This document shows, in pieces, positions 11,449 to 22,997 of a stretch of DNA of 64,000 nucleotides. The stretch spans positions 8,928,001 through 8,992,000 of the forward strand of contig CM082596.2 in NCBI GenBank assembly GCA_040954595.2, in the 5' to 3' direction. The notes below the pieces were generated by a model, which saw only the letters and a list, made by a program, of their open reading frames with translations, was not told where the DNA came from and made no database searches. The position numbers and the translations under genes are program-made. The first letter of the stretch is position 1, and every line of letters starts with the position of its first letter. Source of the stretch: Balanoglossus misakiensis. Lineage: Eukaryota > Hemichordata.

Positions 11449-12802
11449 TAGGGCGTTCTCACTGGCACGTTTACACCTGTGCTACACCGGTGTAGATTTG
11501 ACACCAACGGAAAAAAACAAGTGAGAACGCTTTACACCGGTGTTGGGCTGGTGTTAATTTGCGACGGCGATGGGTGGTGGGTCAGGGCCAGTGCTGGGCC
11601 AGCGCTCCGACGCAAATATGCCTAACACCGTTCAAAAGCGCCACCCTGCAGTGACTTTTGGGTATGTTTATTAGGTATAGCCCATTGTCTTTGGTCAGTT
11701 TCAATTGTGAAGTCAATCACACTGGACGCGAGTGGTTTTCAAACCATTCGCAGTTTGCCAGGTCTGCAACATTTCTGTCTGCTACCAACTTTCAGAAGGT
11801 TCTCTCGATCACCGAAAAGCTGAGGCATTTTCCATTTATGGATTAACATTCATTTACTTCTAAACATTATCAAAACTGTCACAAAGTCGTCTAGAACGCA
11901 TATGCAGGTATAGAAACTGAAGCATGTTGCTGTAATGTCCTCGACGTCCTCAATTTTGTTAGTTGCCGTGTTGCTAAACATGGCCATTTAGACGGTGTTC
12001 ATTTCAAAACAGTGTCAAAAAGTTTAGTGTGTGGACGCACAGAGATTCTGTGGGCTAATCCCCTGTGTTTGCAGAGAGTAAACACTGGCATAACACCAGT
12101 GTCGAAACTTTTAGTGAGAACAAGACTTATACATACCCAGCTAGGGTTCTATACTCATTTATTACTGTTTAAGCCTATTTGCAATGACCTTGTCTGGGGA
12201 TTAGCCCACAGAATCTCTGTGCGTCCACACACTAAACTTTTGGCCACTGTTTTGAAATAAACACCGTCTAAATGGCCATGTTTAGCAACACGGCAACTAA
12301 CAAAATTGGGGACGTCGAGGACATTACAGCAACATGTTTCAGTTTCTATACCTGCATATGCGTTCTAGACGACTTTGTGACAGTTTTGATGTTTAGAAGT
12401 AAATGAATGTTATTCCGTAAATGGAAAATGCCTCGGCTTTTTGGTGATCAAGAGAACCTTCGGAAAGTTGGTAGCAGACAGAAGTGTGCAGACCTGGCAA
12501 ACCGCGAATGGTTTGAAAACCACTCGCGTCCAGTGTGATTGACTTCACAATGGAAACTGACCAAAGACAATGGGCTATACCTAATAACATACCCAAAAGT
12601 CACTGCAGGGTGGCGCTTTTGAACGGTGTTTAATTTGTTTATCTTTGCGTTCTCACTGCATATTTGCGTCGGAGCACTGGCCCAGCACTGGCCCTGACCC
12701 ACCACCCATCGCCGTCGCAAATTAACACCAGCCCAACACCGGTGCCAAGCGTTCTCACTTACTTTTTTCCGTCGGTGTAAACGTGCCAGTGAGAACGCCC
12801 TA
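11449..12802. mobile_element. Foldback element with about 610 bp inverted arms
   Basis: The left arm (about 11449-12063) and right arm (about 12196-12802) are inverted copies. The termini read TAGGGCGTTCTCACTGG on both strands, with TA at the outer edge. The central spacer is about 130 bases. The arms have accumulated point changes and small indels but still pair almost throughout. No protein is encoded. Open frames inside are mirror-image artefacts of the arms. Confidence 0.85.
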
Positions 12803-13439
12803 TATGTGTGTGTATCAAGATAAACAGGGAAATTTACACCTCCAAACAGTAGGAAGTTAATGCGTATACATGTAGTACATGTAGTTTGTTGATTGACATA
12901 TAGGCCCTGGCCTTATCCTTTTTGGTCATCATCATCGTAGTTCCTGAAATGTTTGCTGCAAAATATATGTAGTTTCCGACATGTAGAATATATACCAAAT
13001 AGTATTGAAACTAAAGTGTTTGTCGCAAAGGTTACATGTTATATGTCAAATTCAACAGTAAAATGGATTCATAACAAAATTGTCCTTTCATTCAGACCCC
13101 TGTACTTCCCCGTGCTCCAGTTTCACATCCACCAACGCCAATGAGCAACTATGAATGTCATTGGACAACCTTGTCGCCAGCCAAGCATTTGAACAATACA
13201 TGCATGTATCAAGGACAGAATGTGTTATAAGGCATAAGGCCATCAACAGGGGCAATGAACTTACCATTCATTCACAGCGACCATATCTGCAATCATTGGG
13301 TGGGGTGGGATATTTTGTAGGCTGGGAACCCGGGTTTGCGTATATACACAACCAAAGTTTAACATGTGTGTAGCTGTCGTGCAGAATAGCAATGTAACTA
13401 GAAAGTAGCCGCAGTAATGTAGCATGGCAGTTGCAACTG
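12803..13439. other. No recognised feature
   Basis: Single-copy-looking sequence without a supported gene or repeat structure. Confidence 0.4.
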
Positions 13440-13577
13440 ACATGTAGCATGGCTGTAGCAGCTATGCTACATTAATGTTCTACATGCCTGTAGCATGTCT
13501 GTAGCAGCTATGCTACACTAATGTTCTACATGCCTGTAGCAGCTATGCTACACTAATGTTCTACATGCCTGTAGCAT
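13440..13577. repeat. Tandem palindromic repeat (GTAGCAGCTATGCTAC)
   Basis: The palindrome GTAGCAGCTATGCTAC recurs at 13455, 13501 and 13536, each time followed by a shared AATGTTCTACATGCCTGTAGCA segment in pieces. Spacings are 46 and 35 bases. Related words recur at 17190-17340. Confidence 0.7.
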
Positions 13578-13768
13578 TACTGTCTGATACCTGGTAAATT
13601 ACTTTCCTTGGGTAATAGTGATTGCTGATTTAGTATGTGTACATAATGTACATGAGAGAACTGTCACGTATAAAGGTAAAGTCTATTACACAACTTAGGT
13701 GAATGTTCTGGTGGTTTTATTCCATAATATGTATAAACATATTACACAAGTTTATAAAAATACACACT

Positions 13769-14074
13769 TTAAAAGTTACTGGCACACTCACCCAATAAAA
13801 ATCTATTCAGTCTGTAAAAATTATACAGGCTTTCATGGGTAAATTCATCTTTTCTAACACGACAGGTAGTATATTCACAACAGTGAACAAATGAAACTAA
13901 ACTATTGACTTGATTCGAGGAAATTAAATGAGTGTTGTTTGTGAAGCGGAAAATTTCACAATTAAACTTATCATATTGTGCAGGTTGGCAGGGTGACAAC
14001 CTCTGCAAAATACAGAGGTCCAGTTTCTTCTCACCACCGGTAATTCTGACACATGTGGTTAATCTTCCATAGGA
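13769..14074 (-). CDS. Terminal exon of an unrecognised gene
   Basis: After a strong pyrimidine tract and CAG acceptor (14077-14075), 101 codons run open to TAA at 13769. The product is fairly rich in Cys and aromatic residues (SYGRLTTCVRITGG at the start, RFLLGECASNF at the end). I do not recognise the family. Upstream exons would lie to the right on the minus strand, where none could be placed. Confidence 0.4.
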   Translation of the reverse strand, partial: SYGRLTTCVRITGGEKKLDLCILQRLSPCQPAQYDKFNCEIFRFTNNTHLISSNQVNSLVSFVHCCEYTTCRVRKDEFTHESLYNFYRLNRFLLGECASNF

Positions 14075-14615
14075 CTGAAACAGATAAAAAAATATTAAGT
14101 AGGTGTTTGTAGGCTTGGTTAAAGGATCAAACCATTTGTCTTTATGGTACAAATCCTCAAAACAACACAGTGCGGATAAAAAAGATGGGTAGTGTAATGT
14201 CCATATTCAAATTACAACCAAACTAATAAAAAGTTAATTTCTTCCAAACATGAAGAAAATGGAGAGAGAATAAGCGGTATGGTCATATACAAGGTTCTGT
14301 ATGCCTTAAACAGAAAATGTACCGGTCCAAATACTACAAGAACAGTATTTATTATTTTTTATTAATGTATGTCTCCACACATAAAACTCGACACTAAACA
14401 TAGATCTACACAAAATTTCCAGTTCCACCACAACAAATAAATCAAAATAACAAAAAATAATGTTACATAATCAACTTGAACTATTTATAATTTCTCAAGA
14501 TGCCATCAATGATCCATTCCATTCTTTATGCAAGTTTTCCTTGTATTCATGAAATGAAATAGGTCAAAAACTGATTTTATCACATCAAAAACAAATATAT
14601 CATGACTATTTACAG

Positions 14616-15612
14616 GAAGAAGTTCAGAAGAACTTTGAGGGATACAATGGGAATGCTGTCCAAAAAATGATGAAATTTGCTACGTCAAAAATACAAGAAT
14701 GGAAGCAGGAAGAAGTGAGAAAGGTACACTTGAAGTAGATGTCAAATTAAGGAAGAGATATTTCTTGTTGTTTTAGCAAACATGTGGTGTCTGTATGTCT
14801 GTCTGTCTGTCTGTCTGTATGTATGTATGTATGTCTGTCTGTCTGTCTCTATGTATGTATGTCTGTCTGTCTGTCTCTATGTATGTATGTCTGTCTGTCT
14901 GTCTCTATGTATGTATGTCTGTATATATGTATGTACGTCTGTCTGTCTGTCTGTATGTATGTCTGTCTGTCTGTATGTATGTATGTTTGTATGTCTGTCT
15001 GTATGTCTGTCTGTCTGTCTGTCTGTATGTATGTATGTATGTCTGTATGTCTGTCTGTCTGTCTGTATGTCTGTCTGTATGTATGTACGTCTGTCTGTCT
15101 GTATGTATGTATGTATGTCTATCTGTCTGTCTCTATGTATGTATGTCTGTCTGTCTGTCTCTATGTATGTATGTCTGTCTGTCTGTCTCTATGTATGTAT
15201 GTCTGTCTGTCTGTCTCTATGTATGTATGTCTGTATATATGTATGTACGTCTGTCTGTCTGTCTGTATGTATGTCTGTCTGTCTGTATGTATGTATGTTT
15301 GTATGTCTGTCTGTATGTCTGTCTGTCTGTCTGTCTGTATGTATGTATGTCTGTATGTCTGTCTGTCTGTCTGTATGTCTGTCTGTATGTATGTACGTCT
15401 GTCTGTCTGTATGTATGTATGTATGTCTATCTGTCTGTCTCTATGTATGTATGTCTGTCTGTCTGTCTCTCTGTCTCTATGTATGTATGTCTGTCTGTCT
15501 GTCTCTATGTATGTATGTCTGTATGTATGTATGTATGTATGTATGTATGTATGTATGTATGTATGTATGTACGTCTGTCTGTCTGTCTGTCTGTATGTAT
15601 GTATGTATGTAC

Positions 15613-15646
<34 letters not shown>

Positions 15647-16221
15647 ATGTATGTATGTATGTATGTATGTATGTATGTATGTATGTGTGTGTGTCTGTAT
15701 GTCTGTATGTATGTTTGTCTGATTATTTTATTTCTACACATGTTAGATCATGGCCATTGAAGAAGATAGGCGCCATTACCAAAATATGGACACCCTAACA
15801 TTGGCGGAATCAATATGCCATAGAAAACTAACCAATGTTACACCAAAGATCGTTTTCTGTTTGGCGCTGATAGTAAGTGTATTATAATTATCGATTATTT
15901 TTAATGTGAGACACACGTAAAAAGAAAAATCACCAAGTGTACATTGCTGATGGTGAAGTTTCATTATCTCTTCACTATTTTAGTTCAATATAGATGTACA
16001 TGTACATGTATGTGATTTTTTTTTCTACTCAATATTCCAAGGTTTATGGCATTCATGTGTTTCAGTTGCATGGAGTAGAACAAGATTTTTACTTTACAAC
16101 TACAAACAACAATGTAATTCTTTTCAATTTTCAGCGCAAGTTCAACAGGGACAGAAACCCTGGCAGAAGGGCTTTTGGTCGGCGTACCAAGATTGGTACA
16201 TTGCCTGTGGCGAGAAGTTAA
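14616..16221 (+). CDS. Unrecognised gene, last three exons (5' partial)
   Basis: Three open blocks share phase 0 and have good splice sites: 14616-14723 (TTTACAG before, GTACAC after), 15747-15872 (TGTTAG before, GTAAGT after) and 16135-16221 (TTTTCAG before, stop TAA). Together they give 106 residues. The first part is helical and charged (EEVQKNFEGYNGNAV...), and the tail is very basic (RKFNRDRNPGRRAFGRR). No domain is recognised. The first of the two introns consists largely of the tetranucleotide satellite. AATAAA occurs near 16626. Confidence 0.55.
14784..15722. repeat. GTCT / GTAT tetranucleotide satellite with 312 bp internal duplication
   Basis: About 0.94 kb of GTCT and GTAT tetramers with occasional GTAC, CTCT and GTTT. 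The irregular block containing GTATATATGTATGTACG at 14921 returns at 15233, giving a higher-order period of 312 bases. Tetramers without stop codons leave all three plus-strand frames open for more than 300 codons of Cys, Val, Ser, Leu, Tyr and Met. These are not genes. Confidence 0.95.
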
Positions 16222-16282
16222 AACACGACAGTGACTAAACAGTGACTAACATGCAGTAGACAGTGACTAAACCTGTCATATG

Positions 16283-16470
16283 ACAGAACTCCATGACCTC
16301 TACGCACAATCTGTGCTGTACGGAAGTTTTTTTCACAAGTGATGCAGTGCGTATTCTGTTGCAGTACTCTCACTAGCTATGCTCCTGAAAGTACAGCAGA
16401 ACACCCTGCATCACATGTGAAAACAACTTCCGTACAGCACAGATTGTGCGCAGAGGTCATGGAGTTCTGT
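16283..16470. repeat. Inverted repeat, about 65 bp arms
   Basis: The segment ACAGAACTCCATGACCTCTA... at 16283-16349 is mirrored at 16404-16470 with few mismatches, leaving a 54-base loop. It lies just 3' of the unknown plus-strand gene. Confidence 0.8.
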
Positions 16471-16859
16471 TTATTGCTGCATATATTTCCTCGTCTTTGA
16501 TGGAAATTTAAGTTCCATCATTCAAATAGCCATGTAGTTTTGCAGTTAAATGTTTATTATTATTTAATAGTTCATTTTCTTGGTTTGTTAAATTGTTGTA
16601 CATTTTATTAAATTTCATGAAAATAATAAAATTTTTGAACCTTTTAATGCTAATGCGTCTATGCATATGTCAAAAATTCATGCACACACACGTTCACATT
16701 ATATATCAGAGTAAGTTATAACATTTAGCAAAGACAATATTGACACAAAAGGGGGAAAAGCTGACAATAAAATAAATTATACACACATATTTAGGTGATG
16801 TAATGAAGCCCTTGCACTGTTTACTCATGACACACTTTGTATCATACAGCAATGTTCCA

Positions 16860-17345
16860 GGTATAGTACATATAACTTTTACACTTGTGCTACACACAAG
16901 CCACACATATGAATTATTAACAGGACTGTTACACATGCATGGACAGTAGTGTAACAGGTAAGGTTCAACACTGTTACACTAGTGCTACACACATTCTACA
17001 CAAATGTATTAACAGGACTGTTACACATGCATGTACGGTAATGTAACAGGTAAGGTTCAATACTGTTACACTAGTGGTACACACATGTTACACCAATGTA
17101 TTAACAGGACTGTTACACATGCATGTACAGTAATGGAACTGGTTAGGTACACTACAATTACACTAGTGCTACACAAATTCTACACCAATGTACCAGCAGG
17201 GCTGTAGCAGGCATGCTGGCACAGTAATGTAACAGCCTTGCTGCTATAATGTTTCTAGTGTGCTACATGCCTGCAGCATAATTGCTGCAGGCATGTAGCA
17301 CACATGCTCTGACACGCATGTAGCAGGACTGCTACATCACATCTG
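16860..17345. repeat. 92 bp tandem repeat passing into GTAGCA-rich palindromes
   Basis: AACAGGACTGTTACACATGCATG starts at 16919, 17011 and 17103, giving an exact 92-base period. Units also share ACTGTTACACTAGTG and CTACACA. From 17190 the array passes into GTAGCAGGCATG palindromes like those at 13440-13577. Confidence 0.8.
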
Positions 17346-18295
17346 TAACACTACTGAGATTACTGACAAGTAACAGGCATGTTTCATTGCTGCTACTTCA
17401 ATGAAAAGTGTTTTGTTACTTTAAAATGTTTGAGCTCAAAACGCATTTTACGTTTTTTTTTCTACCTTAAAATTGAGCATTTCTGGTCTAGTTGTGCTGA
17501 CAAATTCTCTTCTCCTTTTTATCTTATCGTATACATATCTTTCTTCTATCCTTCCACACGTGACTTTCTTTTTGACCTTCCCATTCCCAATTTTTTCTAA
17601 CCGTAGTCGAACTGAGCGTGAGTGCGTTTTGTTCTAGTTGGATATCTTTTTATCAGATAACATGTCAAGGCAGATTCTTCAGATTTCATATTTGTTTAAT
17701 TCAGGCAATTATTTTGCTATTTTGTGTTTTTTTCTTTCTTTTCCACAGCCTTTGATATACACTTTCTGGAGCCAACATTCATCGACACAATGCCAAGTCA
17801 CTTCCTTCACTGAAGACTGCAACACCATGCATGGCTTGTTCTATGGTGGACATAATTTTGAATTGGCTCACTTTTGAAAAACACTTTTAATATTCTTTAC
17901 ACAAATCCCCACATTTTACTATAAACCGGACACGACAACACGGAGAGCAGTATCAGAAAGTATTTTGGAATGTTATGACTACGCATACTTCTGAAAAAAA
18001 ATGAACCCGTTGTACGTGTCGCGAATGGCAAACAGTCCACGCGTTAACGTTTCCATCAGCACACTTTCTCATCAACTGCAAGTCCAAGTAAAATTGACAG
18101 ACAACTGGAACACAGTGCGTGAATTGATATTTTAATTAAAGACGAAAAGAAAAGTGACAGCAAACATCAAGTAGACCGTCTCAAAAAACATCAGTTGCTG
18201 TTCAAGATTAGGTATTAACTTGTTTGACGGACAGAAACTAAACCGCAAAATGAAAGCAGTTGTGCTAACTCTATGGCATTGAATGCTGCGCATGC

Positions 18296-21200
18296 CTACT
18301 GGCAAGCATAGATTTCCACTCTCATGGAGATATGACGATTCCAGGTAACTGGATAAAACCGAACAGACTCTGCTGTGAAAGCCTTGTCTCCCAATTCATG
18401 GTAGACGATTGTGTTCCGGTCAGAATTCGCAATGAAAATCTGAAACGTAAAACATGATAGTGTTTTCAGTTGATATAGGAAAGCTGGCCTTTCTGTAGGT
18501 TTACGCTACACACTGATGTAAGCGGCGATAGCCACCCCTTATATTTATTTTGCCAAAATTACTACCAATAATATATCCCAGAAATGTGTTTCCTTATTCT
18601 TTTCAGTCATGTGTATGGTGTACACTGTGCGCATCTTTAATATATTATATGTATGAACATTGTCAGGTTCTTCGAATCGGACATTGTGTTCATACCTTTT
18701 CAGAGCCATCGTCCCGAGTCACATATGTCCATTGTCCGTGTTCCTTGTGGTAGCCGAGTTTGAATGATGTCACCCACTGAGAAGCATCACTTCGCCCCTA
18801 AATTTAACAAGAAGCTCACCATAAAATATGCAACATTCGGTTGAAACCCTTGATACGAGATACTATCTCGTTATAACGAGATAGTTTTTTTCTTGCTTCA
18901 CAAAATGGCGTTAACAGGCTTTCTTACTTTACTATTCATTAAATTAGGGTGTGTTTTTTACCAACAATGTAATGTGTTATTCAATATTCAATATTGTAAA
19001 TATTTCAAAATGCGTTGTGTACTTACTTGTGTGGCGACCTTGGTGACCTTCCTATCACCACCAAGGTCAACTTGCAACCACTGTGCGGCGTTGTTATTCA
19101 AGGCACACCACGAATGGGAATATCCAGAAGGGCCATGGTAGTTAAGCCTTCCTTGATGAGACATGTGCTTACTATTCCAATTAGAGCTCGCCGTCATCTG
19201 CGAATTTGGAATAACTCGATTCTCTACACCAACAGGCTCGGAGTTACACGGCCCTGAAATCGGTGGTACATTTTAGTAACGAGGGACGGACGTTACAGTC
19301 GACTGATTTTGGGGTATTTTTGTCAATATTTCTCGATGCATCAACACCTGCAGTTTCGTATTCTATGTTGGATAGCTTTATGAAAATTTCTATTTTTAGC
19401 TTCCAACAAAGCCTGCACATGAGTAAAGGCAAGTGTCATGTTGACAAATACTTAATGTCCGGACTTGGAGTCAATTTTCAACAATAACAATTCTGATTAA
19501 TACAAAATGTCTAAAACATTGTCTTCTACAACTAATTGTTTGTAATATTACCCTATATGTAAACATTTCCAGCCGATACATTGCAGCAGAATAATTCAGA
19601 AAATGATTTTTACTTGGGTGACAAGTGTAACCAACGGCCAAAATGTAGTTATTCGCACCTGATTTTTGGCAGATGTAACCCCGTTTCTCTGCACAGTCAC
19701 TTGTTTTCCAGTAACCGTCATTAGCTCCCGATATGAAAGCACAGTCCAAACTTCCCGGGCGCCGTGGTTCTGATGTGGCCCAGTTTCTGTATGACAGCTG
19801 TTGAATGAAAACAATCACGTAATTCACCTGTATTCTTCAATTGAAAGAAGTAAGATAGGCCTACAGAAGCACGAGATTAGTCCGGCCTCGGTGTTATACC
19901 TCTTTTTGGTTTCTTCACGTTACCATAAAAATATGGGCATCTATTCGTCGAATTCGATATTAATTGGCTTTTCAAGTATACTTTCAACAATGTTTTCCCA
20001 TTCTCACACTCCTGGCATGCTGAGAGTGTGGGATCAGATTGGGAGAATATATTATTCCGCACACTGTTATCAAGTGTGGTTCTCATGCAAACTGTAATTA
20101 GATATCCTTTCAAGTACACCATCATGCACGAAGAAGGCGTAATTACAGAGCAAATCATCGATCGAACACACAAACAATCTTGTTGATCAATAATACTGGA
20201 ACTAGATTCGCTGCATGCATGCGATATTATCAATAGACAAAGAAATGCATAACACCAACCTCAGTGCCATCTTCCCACCTCCAGTCAGCTTCGTTCCCGA
20301 TGTCACTTAAACCAATCCACAAGTTTTGTTTACCAGATATCATTGTATAACCTAATTATGTTTTAATATAAAAAATAACGTCATGGGTCTATGCCATATA
20401 AACAAAACAACAGCACGGAAAATCGCTCATTTGGTCTTGAAGTCGAGTTTTGATGTTGACTCATATGCAAATGTACGCTACCTGGCTTGGAGTATGAATT
20501 GTCACACTGGTTGAAATAAAAGGCGTTTGAGATGACAAAATCCGTATCTGCAGCCACGTATATAAACATTAGAAAGAGTCAAACTGCATTTGAATTTAGA
20601 ATTTGATACAACTGTTGGGAGAAATGATTTTCTAAACATATTTTTCTCGGGTTTCTGAAATGAACTCTACAGCGGGTGTTCAGGATTTTGAAATATATTA
20701 CGGGCCTTTCTTTCAGTTTTGGATATTCTTGCTTGAACTCTGCACCAGCGACGCAAAAAACACTATTTTTCAAGTTTTTAGCCACGAAAAGAGTTCATTT
20801 ACTATTAGGAGATCCCACACGTGTGGCCTTATTATGTTTTTGTTACAGGGGCTCCACATTCTACAAATGGTTGATGTATGATAGCCTACTTACCTTTCAG
20901 GAACAGGTTTTTATGGGAGTCGTCGATAGTGACAAGCTCCCCACCTTTGCCTCTACAAATCGACTTGGCCTCGTCGTACGTGTACACTTTCTCGAGGTAT
21001 GCATAGTACAATTTGTCCGCGAAGTTGTCCCATTGTGGTTCACAGCCTGGTGGAGAAATTGAAGGTACATTAAAGGGACAAATTCTCTCTCTCGTTGCCC
21101 TTTTTCCATTAATTATGTTTGATACAAGACACCGTTTATGTTAATGTACATGTGTATGTAGTGAATGAACGTTCGACCACACACAACTTATAATAATAAT

Positions 21201-22997
21201 AATATTTATTTCTTACACGCACTACACATACGTCTCAGTGCGAGTTACAAAAGACGGTGATAAAAGAATCATAAAAGCAGTAGAAAAATTAAAAAGTCTC
21301 AGTTAAAATTCCCAATTAAAAGTCCGTCTAAAAACCATACAGAAGATGATCCTAAAAATTCGATCACAAATATGATTGAAAAGATGAGTTTTTAAACAGC
21401 GTTTAAAACAGTCAACAGATCTGGCGTTGCGAATCACAGGCGGCAGTGAATTCCACAGAGCAGGTGCACAAACAGAGAATGCTCTCTGCCCATATGCCTT
21501 ATTAAAGTTTCCAGGAGGTGGCACCAACCGCAAAGTGTCAGCTGATCTGAGATCTCTGACAGGGGTGTAAATTTCAAGCAAATTGATTAAATAAAGTGGT
21601 GCAAAGCGATGAATGATTTTATAGGTAGTTAACAAAATTTTGAATTTGATGCGAGCATCAACCGGCAGCCAGTGCAGATCAATGAGAACAGGTGTGATGT
21701 GATCGAACTTCCGAGTCCGGGAGACGAGATGAGCCGCAGCATTTTGAAGCGATTGTAGGCGATCCAGCTGAGCCTTATTAATACCATACAGGAGACTATT
21801 ACAATAATCAAGCTGAGTCGTAATGAATGCATGGACCATCTTTTCCGTTGTATGTTTGTCCAATAATGGGCGGATCTTGCCAATTCTAGATAGTGCGTAG
21901 AAACCTTTCCTGCAGACATGACTAATATGATCAGAAGCGGAACCGTCGTTGTTGAGCTTAACACCAAGATTGCGAACTGAAGTCGACGGGGCTATATCAA
22001 ACTCGCCTATCCTAAGGCTGGAAATTTTCACCGCATCTGATCTCAGAAGTGACGAAAACTGAATCACATCTGTCTTATTGTCATTAAGAATCAACATATC
22101 AACTTCCATCCCAACTTCCATCCCACTTGTAAGATATGAGAGTAAAAACTTACCCAAAATGAATCAATGGTAGAGACCGATTATTCAATTTGGCGAGTTT
22201 TTTTCACTCTCGTCTCTACAAGTGGGATGGAAGGTGTGTGTGGTTGAACGTTGATTCACTGATTATCCACATGTAAATTAATATAAACAGTGTCTTGTAC
22301 CAAACATAATTATTGAAAAAAGGCAGCGGGGAGAGACTTTGTCCCTTTAAGTCTACCAAGCAGGTCGTTATTACGTCGTTGCTTAAACACCATTCGACTG
22401 CTTCGTTGTGTGTGGGTGGTGTGAACTACATTACCTAAACAAAACCACCATTTTAGCCGCTCTGCTGTTGTACAGGTTAAGGGCAATAGCCGAGGATAAA
22501 ACTACTGCAGGTATTGCCCCATTAACTAAGACAGATAGAAAGACATGCATACAGATAGAGACAAGCACGTGCATACAGTCACCACAATCAATGCAAGTTG
22601 TACCAACACTAGTCATCCAATAAATCGAATTAAGCAAAAAAAATGAATAAAAGAAACTAATTCTCTGTGTATATTAATATTCACAAAAACCAGGAACTCT
22701 TAGTCACATAGGACTATGTGGTGATGAAAAAAAAATCAAAAATCAAATCTAGCATACAAAAAAAGTTATTAAACTTCAAGAGAGTATTTTGTTGTTGGCC
22801 GAGCACTGATGAATAAAGAATATTAAAAAAAATAAAGAACAGCTGCAGATGTTAACGTGAAATAATGGGCAATTAGAATAAGCAACATCAAAATTAATGA
22901 GTAGGTGTATTGTCCTATTCGAACATGTTACAGTACCTTTCGCGGATGGCAATGCCTCCGTGACCAACAAACCCAGTAGAGCCAGATACAATTTCAT
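18296..22997 (-). CDS. Secreted C-type lectin / F5/8 type C protein, copy 1
   Basis: Eight phase-consistent exons: 22997-22937, 21046-20894, 20547-20482, 20351-20260, 19797-19659, 19253-19027, 18797-18696, 18439-18296. They give 327 residues. Residues 1-20 (MKLYLALLGLLVTEALPSAK) form a signal peptide; an upstream in-frame ATG at 23033 is possible. Residues 22-170 are a C-type lectin domain: GCEPQW, YDEAKSIC, GGELVTI, WIGLSD, WEDGTE, DC...GYWKTSDC...YIC. The calcium and sugar motifs are atypical (EPR rather than EPN or QPD; WKT rather than WND), so calcium-dependent sugar binding is doubtful. Residues 171-327 are a discoidin (F5/8C) domain ending in HISMRVEIYACQ, likely a membrane or glycan binder. 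Position 33 is Leu where copy 3 has the expected Cys. The protein is probably an extracellular recognition or immune lectin (inference). Confidence 0.9.
21070..22350. mobile_element. Palindromic TTAA MITE split by a LINE, copy 1
   Basis: Same family as 7429-7783. TTAA and the AGGGACAAA end lie at 21070, and the CTTTGTCCCT plus TTAA end lies at 22350. A LINE fragment sits inside, between the CACACAACTT and CCATCCCACTTG words that are adjacent in unit 2. It lies in intron 1 of the lectin gene. Confidence 0.8.
21190..22100 (-). mobile_element. 5'-truncated LINE, 3' end of CR1/L2-group reverse transcriptase, copy 1
   Basis: Minus-strand open frame of about 265 codons. It carries the C-terminal part of a non-LTR reverse transcriptase: LNDNKTDVIQF, then LGVKL, then QLDYCNSLLYG, LQSLQNAA, LVSRTRKFDHITP, LHWLPV, GQRAFSVCAPALWNSLP. 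A TAATAATAATATTTATTT tail lies at 21190. The catalytic core upstream of LNDNKT is missing, as usual for a truncated insertion. It is present at the same point in unit 3 and absent in unit 2. Confidence 0.85.

Noticed and set aside
12012-12260. 82-codon frame across the foldback centre
   Set aside because: Spans loop and both arms, so the product is a mirror-image artefact.
14782-15798. A 338-codon plus-strand frame rich in Cys, Leu, Ser, Val and Tyr
   Set aside because: Pure tetranucleotide repeat, open in all three frames with no splice or domain evidence.
20660-21062. Plus-strand frames of 73-134 codons repeated in all three units
   Set aside because: They overlap the antisense of lectin exon 2 and its intron, and are shadows of the minus-strand gene.
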